DNA of 64,000 nucleotides, taken from NCBI GenBank assembly GCA_001768325.1, contig MENQ01000001.1, positions 1 through 64,000 of the forward strand, written 5' to 3'. Shown piece after piece: positions 17,971 through 27,303 of this stretch. How positions within the stretch are numbered: position 1 is the first letter of the stretch; the number at the start of each line of letters is the position of its first letter. The notes under the pieces were generated by a model, which was given only the letters and a program-made list of their open reading frames with translations, was not told the DNA's origin and did not search any database. Source of the DNA: Bacteroidetes bacterium GWC2_46_850 (GTDB lineage Bacteria > Bacteroidota > Bacteroidia > Bacteroidales > Dysgonomonadaceae). Made by a program: the position numbers and the translations under genes.

Positions 17971-19173
17971 TTATTTACCTCTTTTTTTGCCAAAGACGGC
18001 GGTTGCCCTCTCAAAAACGCCATGCAGATATGCCAGTGTCATTCCGTAGTTGGTAACCGGTATACCCGCTGTGACAAAGAGTTTTAGCCTGTTGGCTAAC
18101 TGTTTCCGCGTGATCATGCAGCCACCGCATTGGATGACAAGGGAGAAGTCGCTTACGTTCGACGGAAGTTCTGAGAGACCTGAAACAACAGTAAAGTGCA
18201 ATTCTTTTGACGTAAACTGCTGCAGCAGTTTCGGAATTTTTACTCTGCCGATATCATCGCAGCTGTTCTGGTGTGTACAACTCTCCAGAATAAGTACGGA
18301 GTCTCCCTCCTGAAGCCTGTCAATGGACGGTGTTCCTTCCAGGAAAACCTCAAAATTGCCTTTCATACGGGCAAAGAGAATGCTGAAGCTGGTCAGCGGA
18401 ATCTCTTCCGGAAGCATTTTATCCACAATGCCAAACGCCGAGCTGTCGGTGATTGCCAATGCGGGGGAGATGCCCAGCTTCAGAAAGTCGGCGAGTTCAT
18501 TCTCTGTCACCACAATCGGAATACATTTGTTGTCCAGTGCATCGCGAATGGTTTGATTCTGTGGCAGGATCATCCGCCCTTCCGGTGCTTCTGTGTCGAT
18601 GGGCGTGATGAGTAACACCACATCACCGGGTTTTATCAGGTCGCCGATCAGCGAGCTCTTTTGAAAGGCTGATTCCGGTACGATCTGCTTTAGTGCGGCA
18701 ATCAACCGTTCCTTGTCTGCCGGGTTGATCGTACTGAAATCGATGATTTCTGCCTGGCAGTGTTGTTGGATGGTGTTTTTGGTAATCGCTGCAATTTTAT
18801 CAATGTCGCTTTTGTTGTGGGCAATGAGGTAAGGCACTTCATCCTTTTGAAACTGTTCAATCAGCCGCACCTCATAATCACCAAACTGATTACCTGCAAT
18901 CAGCAAGATGGCACAATCGACCCGATGGATCACCTCCTGCGATTTTTGAATCTTCTTTGTGCCAATTTCGCCCAGGTCATCAATCCCGGCAGTGTCTATC
19001 AGGATGGCCGGACCAATGTCAAATATCTCCACCGATTTTTTCACCGGATCGGTAGTCGTTCCCGGAACGCCGGAGACAATGGAGATGTCCTGCCCGGTAA
19101 TCATGTTGATCAACGAACTCTTGCCGGTATTTCTCCGGCCAAATATACCAATATGAAGGTAGTCGACGCCCAT
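17971..19173 (-). CDS. hydF: [FeFe]-hydrogenase maturation GTPase HydF
   Basis: The 400-residue protein is the scaffold that delivers the 2Fe subcluster to HydA. The N-terminal GTPase domain has the P-loop GRRNTGKSS, the switch region GTTTDPV, DTAG and the NKSD base-recognition motif. A dimerisation domain follows, and the C-terminal cluster domain carries CTH and CGGC, the CXH...CXXC ligands of its 4Fe-4S cluster. Length is normal. On the minus strand it follows hydG across a 162-base gap that contains a heptamer tandem repeat, and it precedes hydE by 10 bases. Confidence 0.94.
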   Translation of the reverse strand: MGVDYLHIGIFGRRNTGKSSLINMITGQDISIVSGVPGTTTDPVKKSVEIFDIGPAILIDTAGIDDLGEIGTKKIQKSQEVIHRVDCAILLIAGNQFGDYEVRLIEQFQKDEVPYLIAHNKSDIDKIAAITKNTIQQHCQAEIIDFSTINPADKERLIAALKQIVPESAFQKSSLIGDLIKPGDVVLLITPIDTEAPEGRMILPQNQTIRDALDNKCIPIVVTENELADFLKLGISPALAITDSSAFGIVDKMLPEEIPLTSFSILFARMKGNFEVFLEGTPSIDRLQEGDSVLILESCTHQNSCDDIGRVKIPKLLQQFTSKELHFTVVSGLSELPSNVSDFSLVIQCGGCMITRKQLANRLKLFVTAGIPVTNYGMTLAYLHGVFERATAVFGKKRGK

Positions 19174-19198
19174 TTTGTATAATTTTGAAGCTGTAGGA

Positions 19199-19267
19199 AT
19201 CAGGATTCAGAGATCAGGAATCAGAGATCAGGAATCAGGGATCAGGAATCAGGGATCAGCGGTCAGC
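19199..19267. repeat. Heptamer tandem repeat in the hydG-hydF gap
   Basis: About ten contiguous copies of a 7-base unit ATCAGRR (alternating ATCAGGA and ATCAGAG/ATCAGGG) fill 19199-19267. The outer copies are degenerate. There are no spacers, so it is not a CRISPR array. It lies within the probable hydG-hydF-hydE transcript. Confidence 0.85.
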
Positions 19268-19335
19268 TTTTGATGAGCAGGCTTTATACATTCAGCGGTT
19301 GGCAAGATAGCTTTCGGTCATCAGACAGCCAATTG

Positions 19336-20757
19336 CTAAAAATACAGATCCCGTTCCCCCTCTTTTATTTTTACGATCCTTTGACGCACCTCTTTTTGTG
19401 TGTTTTTATTGAGGCTGTCCATATTTTTTTCTATCACTTTCCATCCCTTTTCTGCCGTACTTTCAGGGGTATAGTCTTCCAGGTATTCAGCCAATGTGAG
19501 GATGGCGTTGGGAGTACAAAACCGTTTGATGAATCCGGGTACCGAGAACTCCATGAAATGTTCGCCGGTCCTCCCGAGACGGTAGCAGGCTGTGCAGAAC
19601 GATGGCAGCATATCCTGGGCAAGCAGTTCGTCGATCATCTCGTTCAGCGAACGATCGTCATTAATTCGGAATTGTCCCCTGTTCAGATCATGATCTTTTT
19701 CTTCGGTCACATAGCTACCCAGTTCTATTTTGGTTCCGCCATCGATCTGCGATATACCAAACTGTATCAGTTCATTGCGTAGCGCGGCCGGCTCACGCGC
19801 AGTGAGGATCATGCCGGTATAAGGCACAGCCAGCCGGAGAATAGCCACAAGACGGGAGAAGTCTTCATCTGAAACAAAATAACGGCTGCCCATTTGTAGC
19901 ATCGACGCATCCTTAACCCTGGGAAATGAGATAGTGTGGGGTCCCACGTTGTAACATGCTTCAAGGTGGTTGGTGTGGCGTATCAGTCCCATCACCTCAA
20001 AGCGCCAGTCATACAATCCGAGTAAAGCGCCAATGCCCACGTCGTCGATGCCTGCTTCCTGTGCCCGATCGAGCGCCGTCAGCCGATAGTCGAAGTCGGC
20101 TTTTTTTCCCCGAAGATGGTATGTTTTATACGCCTCACGATGGTAGGTCTCCTGGAACACCTGATAAGTGCCTATGCCTGCCGCCTTCACGGTACGGAAA
20201 CCTTCAATCTCCAGCGGAGCAGCATTGATGTTCACTCTTCGGATCTCGCCGTTTCCCTTCTTCACACCGTAGGCTATCTTTACGCTATCAGCTATAAATT
20301 CAGGGTTATATTGCGCATGCTCTCCATAAACCAGGATTAAGCGTTTTTGCCCGCTATCTTCCAAAGCTTCAATTTCTTTCACCAGCTCGTCGTGGGTAAG
20401 CGTTTTGCGTACCTGTTGACTGTTCGTAACCCTAAATCCGCAGTAAGTGCAGTTATTGGAACATTTGTTGCCTATGTAAAGCGGGGCAAACAGGACAATC
20501 CTGTTTCCATATATCCTCGTTTTCAGTTCCCTGGCACCCTCTTTGATGCGTTGCACCGATTCTTTATCTGTCGCATTGATGAGGGTTGCCGTCTCTTCGA
20601 GGTTTAATCTGTTTTTGGCCAGTGATTTTTGAATAATTGTGCTTACTTTCTCAGGAGTGGGTACTGTCTGGTGCAAATACCCCCAGATCTCATCCGCATC
20701 GATAAACGGCTGCATGGATACATCGGGAAGTCGGTATGTTTCAGATTGGAATTGCAT
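19336..20757 (-). CDS. hydG: [FeFe]-hydrogenase maturase HydG, radical SAM tyrosine lyase
   Basis: HydG cleaves tyrosine to supply the CO and CN ligands of the H-cluster. I chose the second ATG (complement at 20755-20757, MQFQSETYRLPD, 473 residues), because the -7 box at 20783-20790 would leave only about 7 bases before the first ATG at 20769. The radical SAM motif is CSNNCTYCG. The C-terminal auxiliary cluster motif is FCTACYRLGRTGEHF with a third Cys 22 residues after the second (CX2CX22C), the hallmark that separates HydG from the tyrosine lyase ThiH. It heads the hydG-hydF-hydE operon. Confidence 0.95.
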   Translation of the reverse strand: MQFQSETYRLPDVSMQPFIDADEIWGYLHQTVPTPEKVSTIIQKSLAKNRLNLEETATLINATDKESVQRIKEGARELKTRIYGNRIVLFAPLYIGNKCSNNCTYCGFRVTNSQQVRKTLTHDELVKEIEALEDSGQKRLILVYGEHAQYNPEFIADSVKIAYGVKKGNGEIRRVNINAAPLEIEGFRTVKAAGIGTYQVFQETYHREAYKTYHLRGKKADFDYRLTALDRAQEAGIDDVGIGALLGLYDWRFEVMGLIRHTNHLEACYNVGPHTISFPRVKDASMLQMGSRYFVSDEDFSRLVAILRLAVPYTGMILTAREPAALRNELIQFGISQIDGGTKIELGSYVTEEKDHDLNRGQFRINDDRSLNEMIDELLAQDMLPSFCTACYRLGRTGEHFMEFSVPGFIKRFCTPNAILTLAEYLEDYTPESTAEKGWKVIEKNMDSLNKNTQKEVRQRIVKIKEGERDLYF

Positions 20758-20782
20758 GGCAATAAGCAACTAAATATATTTA

Positions 20783-20813
20783 CAAAGATATGATTTATTC
20801 GCAATGTACGCAA
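20783..20813 (-). promoter_or_regulatory. Promoter of the hydGFE operon
   Basis: On the minus strand the -7 box reads TATCTTTG (20790-20783), with TTG (20813-20811) 20 bases upstream. This is close to the Bacteroidetes TTTG-N19-21-TAnnTTTG consensus. The predicted leader to the chosen hydG start is about 20 bases. Confidence 0.65.
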
Positions 20814-20933
20814 TCAGATTTTAGGCGAGTTTTTTTCGGGTTACAACTTTGCAGAGGGTATCAATCTCATGAAAAATGATGACGATAAATCTGTTTTTTT
20901 ATATAGATATTGGTGTGCTTTTTGAAAAATATG

Positions 20934-20941
20934 TACCTTTG
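20934..20941 (+). promoter_or_regulatory. -7 box for dapA
   Basis: TACCTTTG fits TAnnTTTG and lies about 70 bases before the dapA start. A weak TTGG occurs near 20911-20914. The hydG and dapA promoters are divergent within one 254-base gap. Confidence 0.55.
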
Positions 20942-21011
20942 CCTTTTCGGAAACATTTTAAGACTAAAATGTGGATTCCGGGAATAAAATGTAGGAAAAA
21001 ATAGCCATTTC

Positions 21012-21899
21012 ATGTCAAATATTCACTTTCAAGGCTTGGGGGTAGCTTTAATTACTCCTTTCCGGGAGGACGGATCGATCGATTTTGATGCACTATCCCG
21101 GTTATTGGATTTTCAGTTGGAGAATGGTACCGATTATATTGTGGCGTTGGGTACCACAGCCGAAACGCCCACCCTTCATAAAAATGAAAAAGCAGAGATC
21201 GTGCGGTTTATCGTGGAGAAAGTGAATGGACGGAAGCCAGTGGTAATGGGTGTTGGTGGGAACAATACGGCTGAATTAGCAGCGGATCTAAGAAATATCG
21301 ATTTCAAAGGGATCAGTGCAATACTCTCGGTAACCCCTTATTATAACAAGCCGACCCAGGAAGGTCTCTTTCAGCACTATTGCGCACTGTCGCAAGCATC
21401 GCCACTGCCGATTATTCTATATAATGTACCTGGAAGAACCGGCGTAAACATGACCGCTGAGACTACTCTGCGCATTGCCCGCAGCTGTAGCAATGTGATT
21501 GCTGTGAAGGAGGCTTCGGGCAATCTTGATCAGATAAAAACTATTATCGACGGAGCTCCGCAGGGATTTCATGTGATCTCGGGTGACGATGCCGTTACGA
21601 CGGCTGTGATTGAGATGGGTGGGATTGGCGTGATCTCGGTATTCGGGAATGCTTTCCCCAAAGAGATGGCCTGGCTTGTACACAGTGCGCTTGAAGGCAA
21701 TGCTGTGCATGTCCGCAATCAGATGGAACAGGATTTCAACCGGCTTTTTCATCTGATCTTCGTGGAAGGTAATCCTGCCGGAGTAAAGTGTATCCTGCAT
21801 CTCAAAGGAATGGTCAACAATCGGCTTCGTCTGCCTCTGGTGCCGGTGAGCGAAAAAACATTGCTCGAGATCAAAGAAGAACTTGCCAGGTTCAACTGA
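21012..21899 (+). CDS. dapA: 4-hydroxy-tetrahydrodipicolinate synthase
   Basis: The 295-residue TIM-barrel aldolase condenses pyruvate with aspartate semialdehyde in lysine and diaminopimelate synthesis. Active-site residues are all visible: the Thr pair at 48-49 (GTTAETPTL), YYNKPT (110-115), Tyr137 and Arg142 in LYNVPGRTG, and the Schiff-base Lys166 in AVKEASG. Length is normal for the class. It appears monocistronic, with its own promoter at 20934-20941 and a 455-base gap after it. Confidence 0.96.
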   Translation: MSNIHFQGLGVALITPFREDGSIDFDALSRLLDFQLENGTDYIVALGTTAETPTLHKNEKAEIVRFIVEKVNGRKPVVMGVGGNNTAELAADLRNIDFKGISAILSVTPYYNKPTQEGLFQHYCALSQASPLPIILYNVPGRTGVNMTAETTLRIARSCSNVIAVKEASGNLDQIKTIIDGAPQGFHVISGDDAVTTAVIEMGGIGVISVFGNAFPKEMAWLVHSALEGNAVHVRNQMEQDFNRLFHLIFVEGNPAGVKCILHLKGMVNNRLRLPLVPVSEKTLLEIKEELARFN

Positions 21900-22354
21900 T
21901 TCGGTATCTCAACGCTTGTATTTTTCAAACACTTCTTCCATTGAAAAGAAAATATTATTTCGATAATCCTTTTCTGCTTTATTGTTTTTTTACGAGATCT
22001 TCATTCCCTTCATTCAGAAATTCCCTTATAAATTCAAGCTTTGCAGTATTTAATTCCTTTCAGCTTCCGGATCGGATTTTCGTACATGTAAGTATCATAA
22101 TAATACTGCTTTTACTTTGTTGTTATTCCCGACTTTATCCAAATATCTCTTGAAATAAATGCAAATAATTGATTTCGTTGTTCAGTATTGCTTGGTATGC
22201 GTTAAACAAATATTTTTTGTACTTTTGCAGATACACATTTATAAATGCACATCACATTGACAAGAAATATTTATGAACGATGTATGTGTATATACAACAT
22301 TCCTATAAATGTCTTGTCGCTTGATCCCAATTTCTCTTGTCTAAATTCAAAAAT
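21900..22354. other. Intergenic region before the M13 peptidase gene
   Basis: The 455 bases are AT-rich. The only signal I can support is a -7 box, TACTTTTG, at 22220-22227. I see no clear dapA terminator, and the short open frame crossing 21788-22153 has no recognisable protein features. Confidence 0.5.
22220..22227 (+). promoter_or_regulatory. -7 box for the M13 peptidase gene
   Basis: TACTTTTG followed by GCAG is a good match to the Bacteroidetes -7 consensus. TTGG at 22192-22195 is a possible, slightly distant, -33 element. The leader would be about 120 bases long. Confidence 0.55.
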
Positions 22355-24382
22355 ATGAAACGGGTTTCTTATTTCCTTATTATTCTCTCTGTAATGATGA
22401 CCACAAGCTGTACAGAAAAAAAAGCAGAGGCAGATCGTCTCAATCCTGCCAACATGGATACCACCGCTGCTCCCGGAAGGAGTTTCTACCAATATGCCAC
22501 GGGGGGCTGGCAGGAAGCCAATCCTATTCCCGATGAACATGCACGTTACGGTTCATTCGACAAGCTGCGGGAGGAAAACCAGGAGCAGATACAGCTTCTG
22601 ATCACGGCATTGGGTGAACAGGAGAATCCTGCCGGCTCAAATGCACAGAAGGTGGGCGACCTCTATACGCTGGGGATGGACAGTGTGAAGCTGAACAGCG
22701 ATGGCTCGGCGCCGCTCCGCGGGCAGCTGACGGAAATTGCCGCAGCAAAAAGTCAACAAGATATCGTACTGCTGATGGCCAAGGTGAGTCACTATGCCTC
22801 CAATCCATTTTTTGGATTTGGTGTGGGTGCAGACGATAAAAACAGCGGGATGAACATTGCCCACATTTACCAGTCGGGTATCGGTATGGGCGACAGGGAT
22901 TATTACCTGCTCGCCGACGATCACTCCCAAATGCTGCGCAATGCTTATATTACCCTTATGGAAACCCAGTTCCGGAATGCCGGATATGCCGAAGCTGCAG
23001 CAAAGCAGGCGGCGGCCAATGTAATGAAAATTGAAACGGAACTGGCAAAGGCGCACGTCACCAAAGAGATGCGTCGCCTGCCTGAGCTGAATTACCACAA
23101 GATGTTGGTAAGCGACCTCAACACCAAGGTTGCTCCTTTTGAATGGACTCTCTATTTTGAGGCCATGGGCGCCACTGATCTCGACAGTCTCAACGTATCG
23201 CAGATTGAACCGGTGCAGACTGCTATTGCGATCATCAAACGCGAACCGGTCACCGTTCTGCAGGACTACCTGAGCTGGAAAGTGATCAACTCGGCAGCCG
23301 GTTACCTGGGTGATGATTTCGTGAATGCCAATTTTGAATTTTATGGAAAAACACTGAGTGGCAGCAAGGAGCTCCGTCCACGCTGGCGCAGAACCATTGA
23401 TGCGGTAAACGGTGCGATGGGAGAAGCTGTGGGACAGCTTTATGTGGAAAAATATTTCCCGGCTCAGGCCAAAGAGCGGATGCTCAACCTGGTGGATAAC
23501 CTGAAGACTGCCCTGGGTGAGCGGATAAATCAGCTCGAATGGATGGATGCAGAGACAAAAAGTAAAGCTCAGGAAAAACTGGGTACTTTCATCGTCAAGA
23601 TTGGATACCCCGATAAATGGAAAGATTATTCTTCTCTCGAGATCAAGGAAGACTCCTACTGGCAGAATATGGTACGCGCTTCCGAATTTGAATACAGCGA
23701 GATGATTGCTGACTTGGGAAAACCGGTAGACAGGACCAAGTGGTATATGTCGCCACAAACGGTGAATGCCTACTATAACCCCTCCTCCAACGAGATCTGC
23801 TTCCCCGCGGGAATCCTGCAACCTCCCTTTTTCTACATGGATGGGGACGATGCCATTAATTACGGCGGCATTGGGGTGGTCATCGGACATGAGATGACCC
23901 ACGGTTTTGACGATCAGGGAAGGAAGTTTGATAAAGACGGGAATCTTGCCGATTGGTGGACAGCCGGTGATGCGCAGCGATTTGAGGAGCGTGCCGGCGT
24001 ACTGGTAAACCATTTTGATCATATTGTCGTCCTCGATACGGTGCATGCCAACGGTACATTTACACTTGGGGAAAATATTGCCGATCATGGCGGACTGCAG
24101 GTATCCTACCAGGCTTTTCAAAAAACCGCACAGGCTGAATCGGACGATGTCATTGGTGGATTTACGCCTGCTCAACGTTTCTTTCTGAGTTATGCCAACC
24201 TATGGGCGGGCAATGTGCGTGATGCGGAAATTCTCCGACTCACGAAGATGGATCCTCATTCCCTCGGAAAATGGCGTGTTGATGGAGCCCTGCCTCATAT
24301 TGATGCCTGGTATGAAGCTTTTCAAATTCAGCCATCCGACCCCATGTATCTCCCAAAAGATGCGCGGGCATCCATCTGGTGA
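22355..24382 (+). CDS. M13-family zinc metallopeptidase lipoprotein (neprilysin/PepO-like)
   Basis: I start at the ATG at 22355 (MKRVSYFLIILSVMMTTSC, 675 residues), which gives a lipoprotein signal peptide ending in TTSC; an ATG 6 codons earlier would spoil it. The zinc site is HEMTH at 512-516 with the third ligand Glu573 in GENIAD. The substrate-binding NAYYNPSSNEICFPAG precedes it, as in all M13 peptidases. The protein should be anchored in the envelope and cut short peptides. The C-terminus ends in Trp as in most relatives. It may support peptide use by a proteolytic, fermenting cell. Confidence 0.93.
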   Translation: MKRVSYFLIILSVMMTTSCTEKKAEADRLNPANMDTTAAPGRSFYQYATGGWQEANPIPDEHARYGSFDKLREENQEQIQLLITALGEQENPAGSNAQKVGDLYTLGMDSVKLNSDGSAPLRGQLTEIAAAKSQQDIVLLMAKVSHYASNPFFGFGVGADDKNSGMNIAHIYQSGIGMGDRDYYLLADDHSQMLRNAYITLMETQFRNAGYAEAAAKQAAANVMKIETELAKAHVTKEMRRLPELNYHKMLVSDLNTKVAPFEWTLYFEAMGATDLDSLNVSQIEPVQTAIAIIKREPVTVLQDYLSWKVINSAAGYLGDDFVNANFEFYGKTLSGSKELRPRWRRTIDAVNGAMGEAVGQLYVEKYFPAQAKERMLNLVDNLKTALGERINQLEWMDAETKSKAQEKLGTFIVKIGYPDKWKDYSSLEIKEDSYWQNMVRASEFEYSEMIADLGKPVDRTKWYMSPQTVNAYYNPSSNEICFPAGILQPPFFYMDGDDAINYGGIGVVIGHEMTHGFDDQGRKFDKDGNLADWWTAGDAQRFEERAGVLVNHFDHIVVLDTVHANGTFTLGENIADHGGLQVSYQAFQKTAQAESDDVIGGFTPAQRFFLSYANLWAGNVRDAEILRLTKMDPHSLGKWRVDGALPHIDAWYEAFQIQPSDPMYLPKDARASIW

Positions 24383-24396
24383 GCACCAATTATCAC

Positions 24397-24420
24397 ATCA
24401 TCGAATCATCGAATCATTAA
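24397..24420. repeat. 8-base tandem repeat, three copies
   Basis: ATCATCGA (24397-24404), ATCATCGA (24405-24412) and ATCATTAA (24413-24420) lie back to back in the 43-base gap between the M13 peptidase gene and ribE. The last copy runs up to the ribE start region. Confidence 0.7.
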
Positions 24421-24425
24421 CAAAT

Positions 24426-25031
24426 ATGTTTTCAGGAATTGTAGAAGAAGCAGCCACCGTGGTGGCACTCAACAGGGAACAGGATAATCTGCACATCACA
24501 CTGCGATGTTCTTTTACCGGTGAGTTGAAAATCGATCAGAGTGTGTCACATAACGGTGTCTGTCTCACGGTGGTTTCCATCGAAGGAGACACGTATACCG
24601 TGACGGCCATCCGGGAGACACTGGAACGATCCAACCTCGGCCTGCTGGAGATCGGCAGCAAAGTAAATCTGGAACGCAGCATGCCACTGAACGGCCGTCT
24701 CGACGGACATATTGTGCAGGGACATGTGGATCAGACGGCGATATGTCAAAATGTAACCGAAGCCGGCGGAAGCTGGTATTACACTTTTGTTTACACGTTC
24801 GACAAGGAGATGGCGAAAAAAGGATATCTGACGGTAGACAAAGGTTCTGTAACAGTGAATGGTGTAAGTCTTACCGTAGTGGAACCTACCGAGAATAGCT
24901 TCAAAGTGGCCATCATACCCTACACGTATGGTTATACCAATTTTCATCAGATAAAAAAGGGAACAGTGGTGAATCTCGAGTTTGACATTATCGGTAAATA
25001 TATCAGTCGCATAACCGCATTGAATGCTTGA
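24426..25031 (+). CDS. ribE: Riboflavin synthase alpha subunit
   Basis: The 201-residue protein starts MFSGIVEEAATVV, the invariant N-terminus of the family. It is built of two homologous beta-barrel halves, seen as the repeated NGVCLTVV and NGVSLTVV and as LDGHIVQGHVDQ. It dismutates two 6,7-dimethyl-8-ribityllumazines to riboflavin. I chose the ATG at 24426, because the frame further upstream only continues the peptidase region. The nitroreductase gene follows after 2 bases, an apt neighbour since nitroreductases need FMN. Confidence 0.95.
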   Translation: MFSGIVEEAATVVALNREQDNLHITLRCSFTGELKIDQSVSHNGVCLTVVSIEGDTYTVTAIRETLERSNLGLLEIGSKVNLERSMPLNGRLDGHIVQGHVDQTAICQNVTEAGGSWYYTFVYTFDKEMAKKGYLTVDKGSVTVNGVSLTVVEPTENSFKVAIIPYTYGYTNFHQIKKGTVVNLEFDIIGKYISRITALNA

Positions 25032-25033
25032 TT

Positions 25034-25594
25034 ATGGATTTTCTTGAATTTGTCTCCACCCGGCAGAGTGTCCGTGCATTTGATACGGAACGACAGGTAG
25101 AAAAAGAGAAGATTGAGCGTATTGTTGCTGCTGCACGTCTCGCTCCTTCGGCATGCAATGCCCAGCCATGGCATCTTATCGTGGTGGATGATCCGGAATT
25201 AAAAAATAAGGTGGCCGACGCCACTTCGGCCCGTGCCCTGGGGATGAACCACTTCACCAAGCAGGCACCTGTTCACATCGTATTGGTGGAGGAGAAGGTA
25301 AATCTTACTTCCGGTGTGGGGGGATGGGTAAAGCAAAAGGATTACGCGCAGATGGATATGGGTGTGATTGCCGCACATGTTATCCTGGCAGCACACGCCG
25401 AAGGATTGGGTTCCTGCATCTTGGGATGGTTCAACGAACCCAAAATGCGGGAACTGTTGTCAATACCCGATACCAAAAGAGTCTGGCTGGACATTGCAGT
25501 CGGGTATAGCGTGCAGCCATTGAGACAAAAGAAACGCAAGCTCATGCCGGAGGTAGTTTCCTATAACGGTTACAAAACAGACTCCGGAAAATAA
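25034..25594 (+). CDS. Nitroreductase-family FMN oxidoreductase
   Basis: I start at the ATG at 25034 (MDFLEFVSTRQSVRAF, 186 residues), 2 bases after the ribE stop. The protein has the FMN-phosphate Arg motif RQSVRAF, the APSACNAQPW loop and the GLGSCILGWF segment of the nitroreductase superfamily. Such enzymes reduce quinones, flavins or nitro groups with NAD(P)H as cytosolic dimers. The physiological substrate cannot be told. Cotranscription with ribE is very likely from the spacing. Confidence 0.9.
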   Translation: MDFLEFVSTRQSVRAFDTERQVEKEKIERIVAAARLAPSACNAQPWHLIVVDDPELKNKVADATSARALGMNHFTKQAPVHIVLVEEKVNLTSGVGGWVKQKDYAQMDMGVIAAHVILAAHAEGLGSCILGWFNEPKMRELLSIPDTKRVWLDIAVGYSVQPLRQKKRKLMPEVVSYNGYKTDSGK

Positions 25595-25676
25595 AAGACA
25601 AAAAACATAAGATGAGGGAGATTGAATCGTTTAGAATCATTAAACTTTAATCTTTTTAACACGATGTTTTCATTCT

Positions 25677-25711
25677 TTTGTTGGTGGCATCGTAAAATTA
25701 TATCATCTTTG
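25677..25711 (+). promoter_or_regulatory. Promoter of the outer-membrane barrel gene
   Basis: TTTG (25677-25680) and TTGG (25681-25684) lie 19-23 bases before CATCTTTG (25704-25711), a one-mismatch -7 box. The leader to the gene at 25771 would be about 50 bases. Confidence 0.55.
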
Positions 25712-25770
25712 CACTCTCAAATATATTTAAGAATAAGGCGGCCAAGAGCTGGTTTATTATATAGAAACAG

Positions 25771-27114
25771 ATGAATATTAGGAAAAAACGTTTCTTTTTG
25801 TTGATCGCTCTCCTCACGATTACCGTAGTAACTTTTGCGCAACAGGTAGGTTCCAACTCACCCTACAGCAGATATGGATACGGTCTGTTATCGAACCCCG
25901 CCCTTGGCGCCTCAGAGGGGATGGGAGGAATCAGCTACGGTTTGCGTCGCAGCCAACAGGTCAACCCCGGTAATCCGGCATCCTACTCCGAACTTGATTC
26001 CCTTACCTTTATATTCGATTTTGGCGTCTCAGGACATATGGCCCGATTGAATGATGACGTAAACAGGCGGGATTTTTACAACGGCAATCTCGATTACGTA
26101 GCCATCCAGTTTCCGCTGATCCGGAATGTGGGAGCCAGCATTGGTTTGCTTCCCTTCTCCAAAACGGGATATAATTTCGGCGACCGGCGTTCTCTTGCAG
26201 GCATACAATATCTGGAGACTTATCGCGGTACGGGAGGGCTAACACAACTATATGGTGGTTTAGCCTGGGAGCCTGTCAAATATATATCCGTCGGTGCAAA
26301 CATTCACTATCTGTTCGGTAGCTTCTCCCACAGCAGCGTGGTAACGCCTGTTGCCACTTCTGCACTGATTGGAGAGACAAAATACAGTTATGCTTTTCGT
26401 GAATTAAAATACGATCTGGGACTTCAGTTTACCTATCCGATCGACAAGAACCGTTCGGTTACACTCGGTGCGGTATATACCCCCCAGGTGAATGCGCGGG
26501 CGGATGTGAACCCAACGGAAATGCTTTATACCGGAGATCCTTACGAAAATCCCTGGTTGTCACCTTCCCAGATACTTATTACGGATACCCTGAAGGATGC
26601 TTCATTTCAGTTGCCACACACTTTTGGTGTCGGATTTACATATAGTACCGACAAATTCCTGATTGGACTGGATGGTACGTATCAGCTTTGGAAGAACTTG
26701 GATTATCCAGCGCAGCTTGATGATCTCACGGCAGAGAACCGGTTTAACAATGCTTATCGTCTTAATGCCGGTATGGAGTACGTAATTGACCCGCTGAGTC
26801 AGAATTTTTTTCAGCGCATCCGTTTCCGGGGAGGGCTCTCTTTTGCCAACTCTTACGCGAACTTCAGCGTCACCACGCCAGACAGTGGAACAGGTGAGTC
26901 TGTGATGGGCAGTTTTAAGGAGTATGGCGTAAGTGTTGGGTTAGGATTGCCATTTCATGACTATATGTCGGGACACATATCGATGCTTAATATCGGACTG
27001 GGCTACTCAAGGCAACAGCCTGATCACAAATTTATGATCAGTCAGGATATGTTTAAGGTGTCTATTAATATGAATATCAATGAATTCTGGTTTTTTAAGA
27101 GACAGTTTAATTAA
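25771..27114 (+). CDS. Outer-membrane beta-barrel protein, FadL/OmpP1-like in pattern
   Basis: The 447-residue protein has a signal peptide cleaved after VTFAQ and then SNSPYSRYGYGLL and GASEGMGG. The rest alternates hydrophobic and polar residues, typical of outer-membrane strands, and ends in FWFFKRQFN. The N-terminal pattern with an exported, glycine-rich start resembles Bacteroidetes relatives of OmpP1/FadL transporters, but I cannot assign a substrate. It has its own promoter and is followed at once by a hairpin, so it is probably monocistronic. Confidence 0.7.
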   Translation: MNIRKKRFFLLIALLTITVVTFAQQVGSNSPYSRYGYGLLSNPALGASEGMGGISYGLRRSQQVNPGNPASYSELDSLTFIFDFGVSGHMARLNDDVNRRDFYNGNLDYVAIQFPLIRNVGASIGLLPFSKTGYNFGDRRSLAGIQYLETYRGTGGLTQLYGGLAWEPVKYISVGANIHYLFGSFSHSSVVTPVATSALIGETKYSYAFRELKYDLGLQFTYPIDKNRSVTLGAVYTPQVNARADVNPTEMLYTGDPYENPWLSPSQILITDTLKDASFQLPHTFGVGFTYSTDKFLIGLDGTYQLWKNLDYPAQLDDLTAENRFNNAYRLNAGMEYVIDPLSQNFFQRIRFRGGLSFANSYANFSVTTPDSGTGESVMGSFKEYGVSVGLGLPFHDYMSGHISMLNIGLGYSRQQPDHKFMISQDMFKVSINMNINEFWFFKRQFN

Positions 27115-27146
27115 TCGGAAAGCAGGTGTTATCGGAATAAAAAAAC

Positions 27147-27169
27147 AGGAAAGATTAAACTTTCCTTTT
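27147..27169 (+). terminator. Hairpin terminator after the barrel gene
   Basis: AGGAAAG (27147-27153) pairs with CTTTCCT (27160-27166) around a 6-base loop and is followed by TTT. It lies 33 bases after the stop codon at 27114. Confidence 0.6.
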
Positions 27170-27303
27170 AACAATCCGTCAAAATCACACCAATTGAAAG
27201 GAACTATTCTGTTAAGCCAAATGAGTACAAGCCAAGCTTGCTTGGATTACACCATGACGAGGAATAGTCTAAATTTATTGAACTAATTAAAACATCAGCG
27301 AAT

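Noticed and set aside
19199-19267. Possible CRISPR-like repeat
   Set aside because: The units are only 7 bases long and contiguous, with no spacers and no cas genes nearby. It is a simple tandem repeat.
21788-22153. Open frame of 121 codons after dapA
   Set aside because: It starts inside dapA in another frame, has poor codon use and no recognisable protein pattern.
22637-24175. Open frame of 512 codons on the minus strand
   Set aside because: It is wholly antisense to the M13 peptidase gene, whose HEMTH and GENIAD motifs and lipoprotein signal prove the plus strand is coding. The minus-strand protein shows no domain.
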